64,000 nt of DNA, from the NCBI GenBank assembly GCA_003600225.1, contig QZFT01000028.1, positions 1-64,000 on the forward strand, read 5' to 3'. This document shows, one piece after another, positions 52,627-61,598 of this stretch. The notes beneath the pieces were generated by a model. It worked only from the letters and a program-made list of their open reading frames with translations, did not search any database and was not told where the DNA came from. The DNA comes from Pseudonocardiaceae bacterium YIM PH 21723. Its GTDB lineage: Bacteria > Actinomycetota > Actinomycetes > Mycobacteriales > Pseudonocardiaceae. The position numbers and the translations under genes were made by a program. The stretch's first letter is position 1. Every line of letters starts with the position of its first letter.

Positions 52627-53391
52627 GTGAGCCAACACCATCACGACGGTCCCATCCGGCATCCGGCCCCCGAGCCGTCGCAGATCTGGGTGCCCGCGCC
52701 ACGGGGGCACAAGCAGTCGATCCTGCCGCTGCACGAACCGGGCACGCAGCCTCCTGAGCCGGTCAACTCCCCGCTGACCACGGTGCTGCTGCTGAGCACC
52801 GGGGTGTTCGTGGTGGTGCTGCTGGTGCTGACGATCGGTGAGATGACCGGCGTGTTCAGCATCGGCGGGCTGAAGGAGACCCCACCGACCGCGATGAGCA
52901 TGCCGTCCGAGCGGAGCACGGTCTCCGCGGCGGTGCCCCCGGTGGCCAACGGTCAGCAGGCGCCGTCCGGCCACAAGCTGGTGGACGCCCCCGGCAGGCT
53001 GCGCATCGCGGTGCCCCAGTCCTGGGAGGTGCACCCCGGTCCGGTCGAGGCGAACCTGCAGGCGGACGAGCCGGGCGGGCCGGGCGGCAGGCTGCTGTTC
53101 GGCGGCAACCCGCAGAGCCCCCGGAAGCTGATCGAGGTGGTGTCCGACTTCGAGAAGGGCACCAAGGACTACCACCGGATCCTGTTGAGCGAAACGGGAT
53201 TCGGCGCCGCCGAGCAGGCCGTGGACTGGGAGTACACCTTCACCAAGGACGGCGCCGCGCAGCACGCGCAGGGCCGCTACTGGCGGATGAACGGCACCGA
53301 CTACGTGGTGTACCTGGCGTGCCCGGAGAGCAGGTGGCCCCAGCTGGGTCCCACCCTGCGGACCGCCGTGGAGAACGCACACCCCAAGTAG
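52627..53391 (+). CDS. Single-pass membrane protein with Pro-rich cytoplasmic tail, hypothetical
   Basis: A 254-aa protein. The His/Pro-rich N-terminus (about 1-48) is followed by one membrane segment (TTVLLLSTGVFVVVLLVLTIG, ~50-70) and an extracytoplasmic domain with a LIEVVSDFEKG stretch and a late single Cys. Many actinobacterial proteins share this layout (possible sensor or serine/threonine-kinase-like ectodomain), but no family is recognised. GTG 52627 follows AAGGAG. Its stop abuts the convergent MBL stop (TAG next to CTA). Confidence 0.65.
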   Translation: MSQHHHDGPIRHPAPEPSQIWVPAPRGHKQSILPLHEPGTQPPEPVNSPLTTVLLLSTGVFVVVLLVLTIGEMTGVFSIGGLKETPPTAMSMPSERSTVSAAVPPVANGQQAPSGHKLVDAPGRLRIAVPQSWEVHPGPVEANLQADEPGGPGGRLLFGGNPQSPRKLIEVVSDFEKGTKDYHRILLSETGFGAAEQAVDWEYTFTKDGAAQHAQGRYWRMNGTDYVVYLACPESRWPQLGPTLRTAVENAHPK

Positions 53392-54216
53392 CTACGTCAG
53401 CTCGTCGAACTCCCCGCTGCTCCACCGGATGTGCGCCTCGGCGCTGCGCCGCACCATCGCCTCGGCGCCGGGGCCGATCACGTCGCCGTTCAACAACATC
53501 AACCGGTCGTACCGATAACCGTCCAATGTGGTCACCAGGCGCCGGACCACGTTGGCGGACAACGGGATCTGCTTGACCCAGCTTCGGCGGAAGGACACCC
53601 AGCCCGGTTCGAGCGAGCCGGTGATGGTGTCCCCGCACAGCAGATCGCCCTCGGGTGTACGGGCCACGCCGCTGCCCAGCATGTGCCCACCCAGCTGGAT
53701 CAGCTCGATCCCGGGGATCGGTTCGGCGTGGTCCCGCCAGTACTCGACGACCGGATCGGTCCGCGGCAGCCATTCCCGGTTGTGCTCGTTGACCAGCACC
53801 GGAATCCCGCCGAACCGGTGACTCCAGCTGATCTGGGCACCGAACATGTGCGCATGGCTCGCCGTGATCGCGTGCACCCCGCCGAGGTCGCGCACCAGGC
53901 CGGCCGCGTGGTCGTCGACCGTGGGTTGCGGGTCCCACATCAGGTTGCCGTGTGGCGTCCGCACCACGTATGTCCACTGCCCGATGGCGATCCCAGGATC
54001 CCGCCGGAAGGAGTACACCCCGCGTCCGTGGTCCCGGTACTGGAGGATGTGCGGCACAGCGGCCAGTTCCTCAGGCGTGGCCCAGCTCGTCGAGTGCGGG
54101 CCCAGGTCACCGCGTTCCTCGAAGCCGACCTCACCCCGGTCCAGCACGCAGCGCTCGGGCGGCCGCGGTGAATCGGCGTGTTCGAGACCGCATCGCCCGC
54201 AAATCCAGAGAGTCAT
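53392..54216 (-). CDS. Metallo-beta-lactamase-fold hydrolase with N-terminal zinc-ribbon-like segment
   Basis: A 274-aa protein. An N-terminal CGRCG with a later Cys (about 6-23) looks like a rubredoxin-type or zinc knuckle. The MBL core has ASHAHMFGAQ (HxH, about 120), a His in GGHMLGSG (about 175) and LLCGDTI (Asp, about 192). The motif is abbreviated relative to the canonical HxHxDH: Met-Phe-Gly replaces x-Asp-His, so metal binding may be partial. The substrate is unknown. Confidence 0.8.
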   Translation of the reverse strand: MTLWICGRCGLEHADSPRPPERCVLDRGEVGFEERGDLGPHSTSWATPEELAAVPHILQYRDHGRGVYSFRRDPGIAIGQWTYVVRTPHGNLMWDPQPTVDDHAAGLVRDLGGVHAITASHAHMFGAQISWSHRFGGIPVLVNEHNREWLPRTDPVVEYWRDHAEPIPGIELIQLGGHMLGSGVARTPEGDLLCGDTITGSLEPGWVSFRRSWVKQIPLSANVVRRLVTTLDGYRYDRLMLLNGDVIGPGAEAMVRRSAEAHIRWSSGEFDELT

Positions 54217-54249
54217 ACGACCATCGTGGGCCCTCCAGCGCGCTGGAGG

Positions 54250-54831
54250 TCAACTCGGCCAGGCGAGCAACGCCTGACCGGCGATCTTGTGCAGCTGCTC
54301 CTCGGTCGCGCCGTCCCTGGCGTGCTGCGACATGCCCTGCACCACCGCGCCGACGAACAGGGCCAGCTGCTCGGGGTCCACGGTGGACGGAAGTTCGCCG
54401 CTGTCCACATCGGCCTGGATCTTCTGGATCAACAGGTCCCGGTTGCTCAGCCTGCCTTGCCGCAGGATCGCGTCGATCCCGTCCCGGTCCGGCGAACCGG
54501 CGATCACCATGCAGCCCTTCGGATGCTCATGGCTCACGTACTCGGTGGCCAGGGTGCGCAGCAGCCGGCTCACCGCGGAGAAGGAGGTCGGCTCCTCCTT
54601 CAACGACTCGGCGGTGATCACCGAGTAGCGCTCGGTGTAGTGCCGGACCACCTCGCCGAACAGGCTCGCCTTGTCACCGAAGGCCGCGTAGAGGCTCGGC
54701 GGGTTCACCCCGGTGATCTTGGTGATCTCGGCCATGGACGTCGCCTCGTACCCGTTGGCCCAGAAGGCACGGGTGATGGCGTCGAGCACCTCGGCCCGAT
54801 CAAAAGACGGTGGACGTCCTCGCGGTGACAT
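54250..54831 (-). CDS. TetR-family transcriptional regulator
   Basis: A 193-aa TetR protein: helix-turn-helix at about 14-55 (ATSMAEITKITGVNPPSLYAAFG in two parts) and a C-terminal domain of the TetR_C_16/AefR-like kind. It is divergent from four tandem SDR genes across 83 bp that contain TACAAAA/TTTTGTA arms. It probably represses the SDR operon and its own gene and is relieved by an SDR substrate such as a reactive carbonyl. Confidence 0.92.
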   Translation of the reverse strand: MSPRGRPPSFDRAEVLDAITRAFWANGYEATSMAEITKITGVNPPSLYAAFGDKASLFGEVVRHYTERYSVITAESLKEEPTSFSAVSRLLRTLATEYVSHEHPKGCMVIAGSPDRDGIDAILRQGRLSNRDLLIQKIQADVDSGELPSTVDPEQLALFVGAVVQGMSQHARDGATEEQLHKIAGQALLAWPS

Positions 54832-54853
54832 AGCAACATTCTATAACGCCCCC

Positions 54854-54897
54854 TACAAAACCTGTGCTACGTTAATTTTGTAGTGTTCATTACGTAA
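54854..54897. promoter_or_regulatory. Candidate TetR operator in the tetR-SDR intergenic region
   Basis: TACAAAA (54854-54860) and TTTTGTA (54876-54882) form perfect 7-bp arms with a 15-bp spacer; TTACGTAA (54890-54897) is a second palindrome. Both are A/T-rich and lie between the divergent starts. Confidence 0.6.
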
Positions 54898-54914
54898 TCC
54901 ATTCGGGGGCACAC

Positions 54915-55661
54915 ATGGGGCAACTGACCGGCAGGATCGCGCTGGTCACCGGGGGTAGCCGCGGTATCGGCAGGGGGATCGCCGAGCGCCTGGCCAGGGA
55001 CGGCGCCCAGGTCATCGTGCACTACGGCAGCAACGAGGCCGCCGCCAAGGAGACCGTCGCCGCCATCGATGCCGGAGGCGGCACAGCCTTCGCTCTACGG
55101 GCCGAGCTGGGCGTTCCCGGCGACGCGGACACCGTCCTCGACGGACTGCGCGAGCACGGCGTGGACCGGCTGGATGTCCTGGTGAACAACGCGGGCATCC
55201 TCATCCCCGGTGAATTCGCCGAGACCACTGCGGCGGACTTCGACCGGCAGATCGCGATCAATGTGAAGGCGCCGTTCTTCCTGATCCAGCGGTTGCTGCC
55301 GCTGATTCCGGACGGCGGGCGGATCATCAACATCTCCAGCGTGCTGACCAGGATCGCGGGCTCCTCGCTGACCTACGCGCTGTCCAAGGGGGCGGTCGAC
55401 GTGTTGAGTCATACCCTGGCCAAACATCTCGGACCCCGCGGAATCACGGTCAACACGGTGCATCCTGGCATCGTGCCCACCGATATCAACGCGGATCTGC
55501 TGGCGGACGAGAACTACGCCGCGCAGGCCAGGCAGCGGGTGGCTCTCGGCCGGTTCGGGGAGCCGGCCGACATCGCCGACGCGGTCGCCTTCCTCGCTTC
55601 GCACGACTCCCGCTGGATCACCGGAAGCAAGATCGACACCACTGGAGGAACCGCACTGTGA
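54915..55661 (+). CDS. SDR-family oxidoreductase, tandem copy 1
   Basis: A 248-aa classical SDR: TGGSRGIGRGI cofactor loop (about 12), NNAG at about 92, Ser in NISS and catalytic YALSK at about 157-161. Gene 1 of four. It starts with ATG 54915 behind GGGGGC and overlaps copy 2 by 4 bp (GTGA). It differs from the others most in the middle (SSVLTRIAGSSL) and in the C-terminal part. The likely cofactor is NADP(H). The substrate is unknown, possibly a ketone or aldehyde. Confidence 0.92.
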   Translation: MGQLTGRIALVTGGSRGIGRGIAERLARDGAQVIVHYGSNEAAAKETVAAIDAGGGTAFALRAELGVPGDADTVLDGLREHGVDRLDVLVNNAGILIPGEFAETTAADFDRQIAINVKAPFFLIQRLLPLIPDGGRIINISSVLTRIAGSSLTYALSKGAVDVLSHTLAKHLGPRGITVNTVHPGIVPTDINADLLADENYAAQARQRVALGRFGEPADIADAVAFLASHDSRWITGSKIDTTGGTAL

Positions 55662-56407
55662 GCACCCTGAACGGCAAGATCGCCCTGGTCACCGGCAGCA
55701 GCCGAGGCATCGGCCGAGCCATCGCGGAGCGGCTGGCCCGCGACGGCGCCCAGGTCGTCGTGCACTACGGCAGCAACGAGACCGCGGCGAAGGAGACCGT
55801 CGCCGCCATCGAGGCCGCAGGCGGCAAGGCCTTCGCCATCGGCGCCGAACTCGGCGTGCCCGGCGATGTGGACACCGTCCTCAAGGGACTGGACGACCAC
55901 GGCGTGGACCGGCTGGACATCCTGGTGAACAACGCGGGTGGCGGCTCGCAGCAGACCATCGAGGAGGCCACCCCCGAGGAATTCGACCGGACCTTCGCGC
56001 TCAACGTGAAGGCGCCGTTCTTCCTCACCCAGCGGCTGCTCCCCCGGCTGAACGACGGCGGGCACATCATCAACATCTCCTCCGGCGCCGCCCGGTTCGC
56101 CATGCCCCAGATCATCGCGTACTCGGCGTCCAAGGGCGCGCTGGACGTCTTCGGCCATACCCTGGCCAAGCACCTCGGACCCCGCAGGATCACCGTCAAC
56201 ACCGTGCATCCCGGGTTCATCAGCACCGACATGAACGCCGAACTCCTGGACGACCCCCAGTTCGGCGACATGGCCCGAGCGCTCACCGCATTCGGCGAGA
56301 TCGGCAAGCCGGCCGATGTGGCCGACGCCGTCGCCTTCCTGGCCTCCGATGACTCCCGCTGGGTCACCGGATCGATCATCGATGTGTCCGGAGGCATCGC
56401 GCTGTGA
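55658..56407 (+). CDS. SDR-family oxidoreductase, tandem copy 2
   Basis: A 249-aa paralogue of copies 1, 3 and 4 with long stretches of near-identical DNA. TGSSRGIGRAI, NNAGGG and YSASK are intact, so it should be active. GTG 55658 overlaps the previous stop; its own end overlaps copy 3 by 4 bp. Confidence 0.92.
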   Translation: MSTLNGKIALVTGSSRGIGRAIAERLARDGAQVVVHYGSNETAAKETVAAIEAAGGKAFAIGAELGVPGDVDTVLKGLDDHGVDRLDILVNNAGGGSQQTIEEATPEEFDRTFALNVKAPFFLTQRLLPRLNDGGHIINISSGAARFAMPQIIAYSASKGALDVFGHTLAKHLGPRRITVNTVHPGFISTDMNAELLDDPQFGDMARALTAFGEIGKPADVADAVAFLASDDSRWVTGSIIDVSGGIAL

Positions 56408-57153
56408 GCACACTCGACGGCAAGATCGCTTTGGTCACCGGCGGCAGCAGGGGAATCGGCCGGGCCATCGCCGAACGCCTGGCCCACGACGGTGCCCAGG
56501 TGGTCGTGCACTACGGCAGCAACGAGACCGCCGCCAAGGAGACCGTCGCCGCCATCGAGGCCGTAGGCGGGAAAGCCTTCGCGCTGCGAGCGGAACTGGG
56601 CGTTCCCGGCGACGTGGACACCGTCCTCAATGGACTGCGCGAGCACGGCGTGGACCGGCTGGACATCCTGGTGAACAACGCCGCGGTCAACTCCTACCGG
56701 ACGATCGAGGAGCTCACTCCGGCGGAGTTCGACACCGACTTCGCGGTGAACGTGAAGGCACCGTTCTTCCTTACCCAGCAACTACTTCCACGGCTCAACG
56801 ACGGCGGCCGGATCATCAACATCTCCTCCGGCGTCGCCCGGATCGCGCTGCCCACGGTCATCAGTTACTCGGCGACCAAGGGCGCACTCGAGGTGTTCAG
56901 TCACACCCTGGCCAAGCACCTCGGACCGCGCGGCATCACGGTCAACGTCGTGCGCCCCGGCTACATCGCCACCGAGATGAACGCCGAGGAGCTCTCCGAC
57001 CCGGCTACCCGGGAGCGGGCGCGTTCGCTGTCCGCCTTCGGCGAGATCGGCCGGCCGGCGCACGTGGCCGACGCGGTGGCCTTCCTCGCTTCCGACGACT
57101 CCCGCTGGGTCACCGGAACCATCATCGACGCCACTGGAGGATCAGCGCTGTGA
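56404..57153 (+). CDS. SDR-family oxidoreductase, tandem copy 3
   Basis: A 249-aa SDR: TGGSRGIGRAI, NNAA (Ala in place of the usual Gly after Asn-Asn-Ala) and catalytic YSATK. The first 75 residues differ from copy 4 at only a few sites. GTG 56404 and GTGA overlaps at both ends show translational coupling along the array. Confidence 0.92.
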   Translation: MSTLDGKIALVTGGSRGIGRAIAERLAHDGAQVVVHYGSNETAAKETVAAIEAVGGKAFALRAELGVPGDVDTVLNGLREHGVDRLDILVNNAAVNSYRTIEELTPAEFDTDFAVNVKAPFFLTQQLLPRLNDGGRIINISSGVARIALPTVISYSATKGALEVFSHTLAKHLGPRGITVNVVRPGYIATEMNAEELSDPATRERARSLSAFGEIGRPAHVADAVAFLASDDSRWVTGTIIDATGGSAL

Positions 57154-57899
57154 GCGCACTCAACGGCAAGATCGCCCTGGTCACCGGCGGCAGCAGGGGA
57201 ATCGGCCGGGCCATCGCCGAGCGGCTGGCCCACGACGGCGCCCAGGTCGTCGTGCACTACGGCAGCAACGAGACCGCCGCCAAGGAGACCGTCGCCGCCA
57301 TCGAGGCCGCAGGCGGCAAGGCCGTCGCCGTGCGGGCCGAACTGGGCGTGCCCGGCGACGTGGACACCCTCCTCAGTGGACTGCGCGAGCATGTGTCCGA
57401 AGTGGACATCCTGGTGAACAACGCGGCCATCGCCCGGGGCTACAGCATCGAGACGGCCACGGAGGAGGAGTTCGACGCGCACTTCGCGATCAATGTGAAG
57501 GCGCCGTTCTTCCTGACCCAGCAACTGCTTCCGCTGCTGCGGGACGGCGGGCGGATCATCAACATCTCCTCCGGCGTCACCAGGGTCGCGTTCCCGGAGA
57601 ACATCGTCTACGCGGTGTCCAAGGGTGCCCTCGACGTCTTCGGCCACACCCTGGCCAAGCACCTCGGACCGCGCGGCATCACCGTCAACACCGTGCACCC
57701 CGGGTTCACCGAGACCGACATGGCGGCGAAGTTCCTGAACTCCACCCCGGAGATCCGGGCCGAGGCAGAAGCGGTGACCGCCCTCGGCCGGCTCGGCAAG
57801 CCCGAGGACATCGCCGACGCGGTCGCCTTCCTGGCCTCGGATGACGCCCGGTGGGTAACCGGTACTACGGTCGACGTCAGCGGAGGTATCGCACTGTAG
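57150..57899 (+). CDS. SDR-family oxidoreductase, tandem copy 4
   Basis: A 249-aa SDR: TGGSRGIGRAI, NNAA and catalytic YAVSK. Start GTG 57150 overlaps the copy 3 stop. The substrate loop after GFTETDM and the middle segment differ from the sisters, whereas the cofactor half is almost identical. It is the last gene of the array. No other enzyme follows within 150 bp. Confidence 0.92.
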   Translation: MSALNGKIALVTGGSRGIGRAIAERLAHDGAQVVVHYGSNETAAKETVAAIEAAGGKAVAVRAELGVPGDVDTLLSGLREHVSEVDILVNNAAIARGYSIETATEEEFDAHFAINVKAPFFLTQQLLPLLRDGGRIINISSGVTRVAFPENIVYAVSKGALDVFGHTLAKHLGPRGITVNTVHPGFTETDMAAKFLNSTPEIRAEAEAVTALGRLGKPEDIADAVAFLASDDARWVTGTTVDVSGGIAL

Positions 57900-58058
57900 G
57901 AGCGAAGCGGGCGGACATTGAGCGCTCAGAGTGAGTAGGCGATCTACACCCGGAGCTACCTGCTGTTTCCTGGCTAGGCATCATGTGATCGAGTAGGCAT
58001 GGTCACGGACGCGTATCGCTGCTACGAAGGAACCACCGTCAGCGACAGAAAGGGAGCC

Positions 58059-59111
58059 ATGGACAGCCTGGGTGCTCTGTCCGCCCGCTTTCGGGAGTTC
58101 GCCGAACGGGAATGTCACGGCGCGTCTCCGCTGTACGAGGCCCTGTGCCTGGGGCTGGCGGAGGACGCTGAGCTGCTGGAATTCATGCTGGATGCACCCG
58201 AGACGCAACGCAGGCCCAACCTGATCCTGGCCGTGCTGCACGACCTCACCCTCACCGGCGCGCCCGAACTTGCGCCGTACATCATCGGCGGCACCTCACC
58301 GGAGGACCGCGATCCGGTTCCGGGTATGCGCGAACTGATGATGCGCAACCGATCCCGGATCCGCGCGGCGTTGAACACCCACATCACCCAGACCAACGAA
58401 CCGGGCCGCAGCGCGGCGCTCATCCCGGCGCTGAACACGGTCGCCAAGCAGCACGGTTCGCTGGCACTGCTGGAAGTCGGCGCCAGCGCGGGGCTGAACC
58501 TGTTGTACGACAGGTACACCTACTACTACGCCGACACGAAACTCGGCGCCGACAGCGGCTGCGTGGTGCCCGTGGAACAACTCGGCGCGATGCCACCGGT
58601 CCACGAGTTCCCCGACGTGCCCTGGCGGGTCGGCCTGGACACCGCGCCCATCGACCTGCGGCAGCCGGAACAGGCCCGCTGGCTGCTGGCATGCGTGTGG
58701 CCAGACCACGTCGAGCGGCTGCACCGGTTGCGGGCCGCGATCAGCATCGCCGCCACCGATCCCGCTCCCCCGGTGCTGCGGCACGGCGGCGCGATCGAGT
58801 CGGTGCTGCGGTTCGGCCAGGACGCCCCCGAGGATCTGCACCTCTGCGTGTGGCACAGCTGGGCCGCCTGTTATCTGGACGAGGACGATCAGCGCCTGTT
58901 CACCGAGCAACTCCTGGAGCTGTCCCGCATCCGCCCGATCACCTGGCTGACCATGGAACGCGCGCCGGAGGTACCCGCCCTGCCCCTGCCGCCGGGACCG
59001 ACCACGGACAGCACCGTCGCCATGATCGAACTGGCCGGAGGTGAGGTCGTTGTGAGCAGATTGCTGGCCGACGCGCACTCCCACCTGCAGTGGCTGGACT
59101 GGAAGGCTTGA
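58059..59111 (+). CDS. DUF2332 protein
   Basis: A 350-aa soluble protein. The opening LSARFREFAERECHGASPLYEALC, LALLEVGASAGLNLLYDRY in the middle and LCVWHSWAACYL are those of DUF2332, whose central stretch resembles a SAM-binding methyltransferase loop (EVGASAGLN). Function unknown. ATG 58059 follows AAGGGAG. A hairpin terminator starts 2 bp after the stop. Confidence 0.85.
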   Translation: MDSLGALSARFREFAERECHGASPLYEALCLGLAEDAELLEFMLDAPETQRRPNLILAVLHDLTLTGAPELAPYIIGGTSPEDRDPVPGMRELMMRNRSRIRAALNTHITQTNEPGRSAALIPALNTVAKQHGSLALLEVGASAGLNLLYDRYTYYYADTKLGADSGCVVPVEQLGAMPPVHEFPDVPWRVGLDTAPIDLRQPEQARWLLACVWPDHVERLHRLRAAISIAATDPAPPVLRHGGAIESVLRFGQDAPEDLHLCVWHSWAACYLDEDDQRLFTEQLLELSRIRPITWLTMERAPEVPALPLPPGPTTDSTVAMIELAGGEVVVSRLLADAHSHLQWLDWKA

Positions 59112-59113
59112 GC

Positions 59114-59135
59114 CCGGTCACAGCACCTTGACCGG
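59114..59135 (+). terminator. Hairpin terminator after the DUF2332 gene
   Basis: CCGGTCA, 8-base loop, TGACCGG, immediately after the stop at 59111. A short perfect stem without a T-run. Confidence 0.55.
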
Positions 59136-59202
59136 CCTTGGAACCCGGGCGCATAGTCTCCGGGGTTTCCTTCCCGAGGGCGCGAAAGGGGGTGGCGGGT
59201 GT

Positions 59203-59280
59203 ATGAGTCCCGACGGTAGTAGTCCGACGCGGAGCCGGCCTCCGCATCTCGCCGCGACCCCCGTTCCACCGTCCGCCTGA
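59203..59280 (+). CDS. Proline-rich upstream ORF (25 aa) in the leader of the Nramp-type gene
   Basis: ATG 59203 to TGA 59280, behind AAAGGGGGTGG. It has seven prolines among 25 residues, including two Pro-Pro pairs, and an Asp near the start. It lies inside a structured 250-nt leader with GCGGAG-ccggc-CTCCGC at 59229-59245 within the ORF and GTCCG-gtcg-CGGAC (59291-59304) followed by a pyrimidine run after it. Pro-rich leader peptides (MgtL of Salmonella) control Mg2+ transporters in enterobacteria. A similar role here is inference. Confidence 0.4.
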   Translation: MSPDGSSPTRSRPPHLAATPVPPSA

Positions 59281-59369
59281 GTACCCGGCGGTCCGGTCGC
59301 GGACGTCCTTCTCTTTCATTCCACTGTGGACCTTTGCTGTCCGCAGAATGACTTCCTTGGGGGAATGTC

Positions 59370-61061
59370 ATGTCTCCACGTCCAGATTCGGCGCGCCTCG
59401 ACAGCGCGCACCAGGGCGACATCGTCGGCGCCCTGGGCACCATCTCCGCACGGGACACCGGTTCCCGCGGCACCCTGCGGCAGCGGTTGCGCACGCTGCT
59501 GGTGATCATGGGTCCCGGCCTGATCGTGATGGTCGGCGACAACGACGCGGGTGGCGTGGCCACCTACGCCCAGGCGGGCCAGGACTACGGCATGGGTCTG
59601 TTGTGGACACTCGCCCTGCTGGTCCCGGTGCTGTACGTCAACCAGGAGATGGTCGTCCGGCTCGGCGCGGTGGCCGGGGTCGGCCACGCCCGGCTCATCT
59701 TCAGCCGGTTCGGCCGGTTCTGGGGCTCGTTCAGCGTGATCGACCTGTTCGTGGTCAACGCGTTGACCCTGGTCACCGAGTTCATCGGCGTCTCGCAGGC
59801 GCTGGGCTACTTCGGCATGCCCCAGTGGCTGGCGGTGCCGCTCACCGCGGTGCTGCTGTTCGTCATCGTGGCCGGCGGATCGTTCCGCAGCTGGGAACGG
59901 TTCCTCTTCGTGCTGATCGCGTTGAACGTGCTGATCGTGCCGATGGCGTTGCTGGTCAAGCCGAATCCCGAGGTCGTCGCGAGTGGACTGATCCCCGGAT
60001 TCCCCGGCGGGCTCACCTCGGATCTGCTGCTGCTCGTCGTGGCGATCGTCGGCACCACCGTGGCGCCGTGGCAGCTGTTCTTCCAGCAGTCCAATGTGGT
60101 CGATAAGCGGATCACCCCGCGGTGGATCCGGTACGAGCGGGCCGACCTGTGGATCGGCATCGTCGTGGTGATGCTCGGCGCGACGGCCCTGATGGCGGTC
60201 ACCGCCTTCGGGCTGCACGGCGTGGCGGGCGAGTTCACCGACACCGGGGCGGTCGCCGAGGGCCTGCGGCGGCACTCGGGCCACACGGTGGGCGCGTTGT
60301 TCGCGATCCTGCTGCTGAACGCCTCCCTGGTCGGGGCCAACGCGGTCGGTCTGGCCACCACGTACACGCTGGGCGACGTGCTCGGGAAGCGGCACTCGCT
60401 GCACTGGAAGCCGTCCCAGGCGCCGTTGTTCTACCTGGCCTACGCCGGACTGCTGGCCATGGCGGCGGCCGTGGTGCTGATCCCCGGATCACCGCTCGGC
60501 CTGATCACCCAGGGCGTGCAGGCGCTCGCCGGGGTGCTGCTGCCCTCGGCGACGGTGTTCCTGGTGCTGCTGTGCAATGACCGCGCGGTGCTCGGCCCGT
60601 GGGTGAACACGGTGCGGCAGAACATCATGGCGGCGGTCATCGTGTGGGCGCTGGTGCTGCTGTCCCTGGCACTGACCGCCGCGACGATCTTCCCGGAACT
60701 CCAGGCCCACACGCTGAAACTGGGCTTCGCGGCGGGCGGCCTGATCGGCCTGCTCGGTGGGCTGCTGATCTGGGTGGCGAGCCGGGTCGCCGCCCGCCGC
60801 CGGGCGGTGATCACTGCCCGGCAGCTCGGCGGCCTGGATCCGGCGGAGGTCGAGGACCTGGCGGAGGCCGTGTCCGGCAAGGAGCGGCGAGCGCTCAGCG
60901 AGGCCGACCGCATGTCCTGGCAGACTCCGGCGCTGGACAGCCTGCCCAGGCCGGAGTTCTCCCCGCTGCGCAAAGCGGGCCTGCTCACCCTGCGCGGCTA
61001 TCTGGTCATCGCGGTCACCCTGGTGGTCATCAAGATCACCGAGCTGGCCCTCGGTTACTGA
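59370..61061 (+). CDS. Nramp-related divalent metal transporter
   Basis: A 563-aa protein with about 11 membrane segments and a charged C-terminal cytoplasmic part (about 475-530). Segment 1 carries GDNDAGGVATYAQAG where canonical Nramp has DPGN. Segment 6 reads TTVAPWQLFFQQS, lacking the metal-binding Met of the usual MPH motif. Loss of the Met is expected to favour hard ions such as Mg2+ over Mn2+/Fe2+, as in the Nramp-related Mg transporters. The ATG at 59370 follows GGGGGA. The 234-bp leader is structured. Confidence 0.85.
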   Translation: MSPRPDSARLDSAHQGDIVGALGTISARDTGSRGTLRQRLRTLLVIMGPGLIVMVGDNDAGGVATYAQAGQDYGMGLLWTLALLVPVLYVNQEMVVRLGAVAGVGHARLIFSRFGRFWGSFSVIDLFVVNALTLVTEFIGVSQALGYFGMPQWLAVPLTAVLLFVIVAGGSFRSWERFLFVLIALNVLIVPMALLVKPNPEVVASGLIPGFPGGLTSDLLLLVVAIVGTTVAPWQLFFQQSNVVDKRITPRWIRYERADLWIGIVVVMLGATALMAVTAFGLHGVAGEFTDTGAVAEGLRRHSGHTVGALFAILLLNASLVGANAVGLATTYTLGDVLGKRHSLHWKPSQAPLFYLAYAGLLAMAAAVVLIPGSPLGLITQGVQALAGVLLPSATVFLVLLCNDRAVLGPWVNTVRQNIMAAVIVWALVLLSLALTAATIFPELQAHTLKLGFAAGGLIGLLGGLLIWVASRVAARRRAVITARQLGGLDPAEVEDLAEAVSGKERRALSEADRMSWQTPALDSLPRPEFSPLRKAGLLTLRGYLVIAVTLVVIKITELALGY

Positions 61062-61069
61062 GGTAATGG

Positions 61070-61540
61070 CTAGGTGGCGGTGGCCACCGGCTCGTGGTGG
61101 ATGGGAAAGTTGATCGAGCGGGCGATGAAGCAGTATTTGTGCACCTCGGCGTGCAACGAGTTCGCCTGCTCGATCCGGGCGGGGTCGGTGATGACCGCCC
61201 TCGGCCGCAGGGTGATCTCGGTGAACTGACCGCCGCCCTTGCCGTCCTCCTCCATGGTGCCGGTGGCCTCGTCCACATACTCGGTGACGATGATGCCCGC
61301 GCGCTGCGCCAGCCACAGAAAGGTCAGCATGTGGCACTGGGACACCGAGATGACCAGCAGTTCCTCCGGGTTCCACCGGGACGCGTCCCCGAAGAACGCC
61401 GGGTCGGCGGATCCCTGCAGCAACGGCTTTCCGTCGGCCCGCACGTCGTGGGCGCGGGTGTAGTCCTTGTAGCCGCTGGTGCCGGTGCCCTGGTTGCCGG
61501 TCCACTCCACGGTCAGCGTGTAGCCGTGTTTTCTCCCCAT
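61070..61540 (-). CDS. OsmC-family protein
   Basis: A 156-aa OsmC/Ohr-type protein. NPEELLVISVSQCHMLTFLWLAQRAG holds the single reactive Cys in the helix (about 78-82) and a Glu; a second Cys appears in EVHKYCFIARSINFP. These enzymes reduce organic hydroperoxides. ATG 61540 is preferred because AGGG lies 8 bases upstream; in-frame starts at 61546 and 61549 are too close to it. Confidence 0.88.
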   Translation of the reverse strand: MGRKHGYTLTVEWTGNQGTGTSGYKDYTRAHDVRADGKPLLQGSADPAFFGDASRWNPEELLVISVSQCHMLTFLWLAQRAGIIVTEYVDEATGTMEEDGKGGGQFTEITLRPRAVITDPARIEQANSLHAEVHKYCFIARSINFPIHHEPVATAT

Positions 61541-61598
61541 GACCATCACCCTAGAGCTTGATCACGCAACCTGTTGGCCCCCGGTACGTCACATGAAC

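Noticed and set aside
54915..57899. Single megasynthase or polyketide ketoreductase array
   Set aside because: Each SDR is a complete separate gene with its own start and stop; no PKS domains are present.
59136..59369. Known metal riboswitch (M-box or yybP-ykoY) before the Nramp-type gene
   Set aside because: I could not match the conserved cores of either class that I remember. Reported instead as an unassigned structured leader with an upstream ORF. A covariance-model scan would decide.
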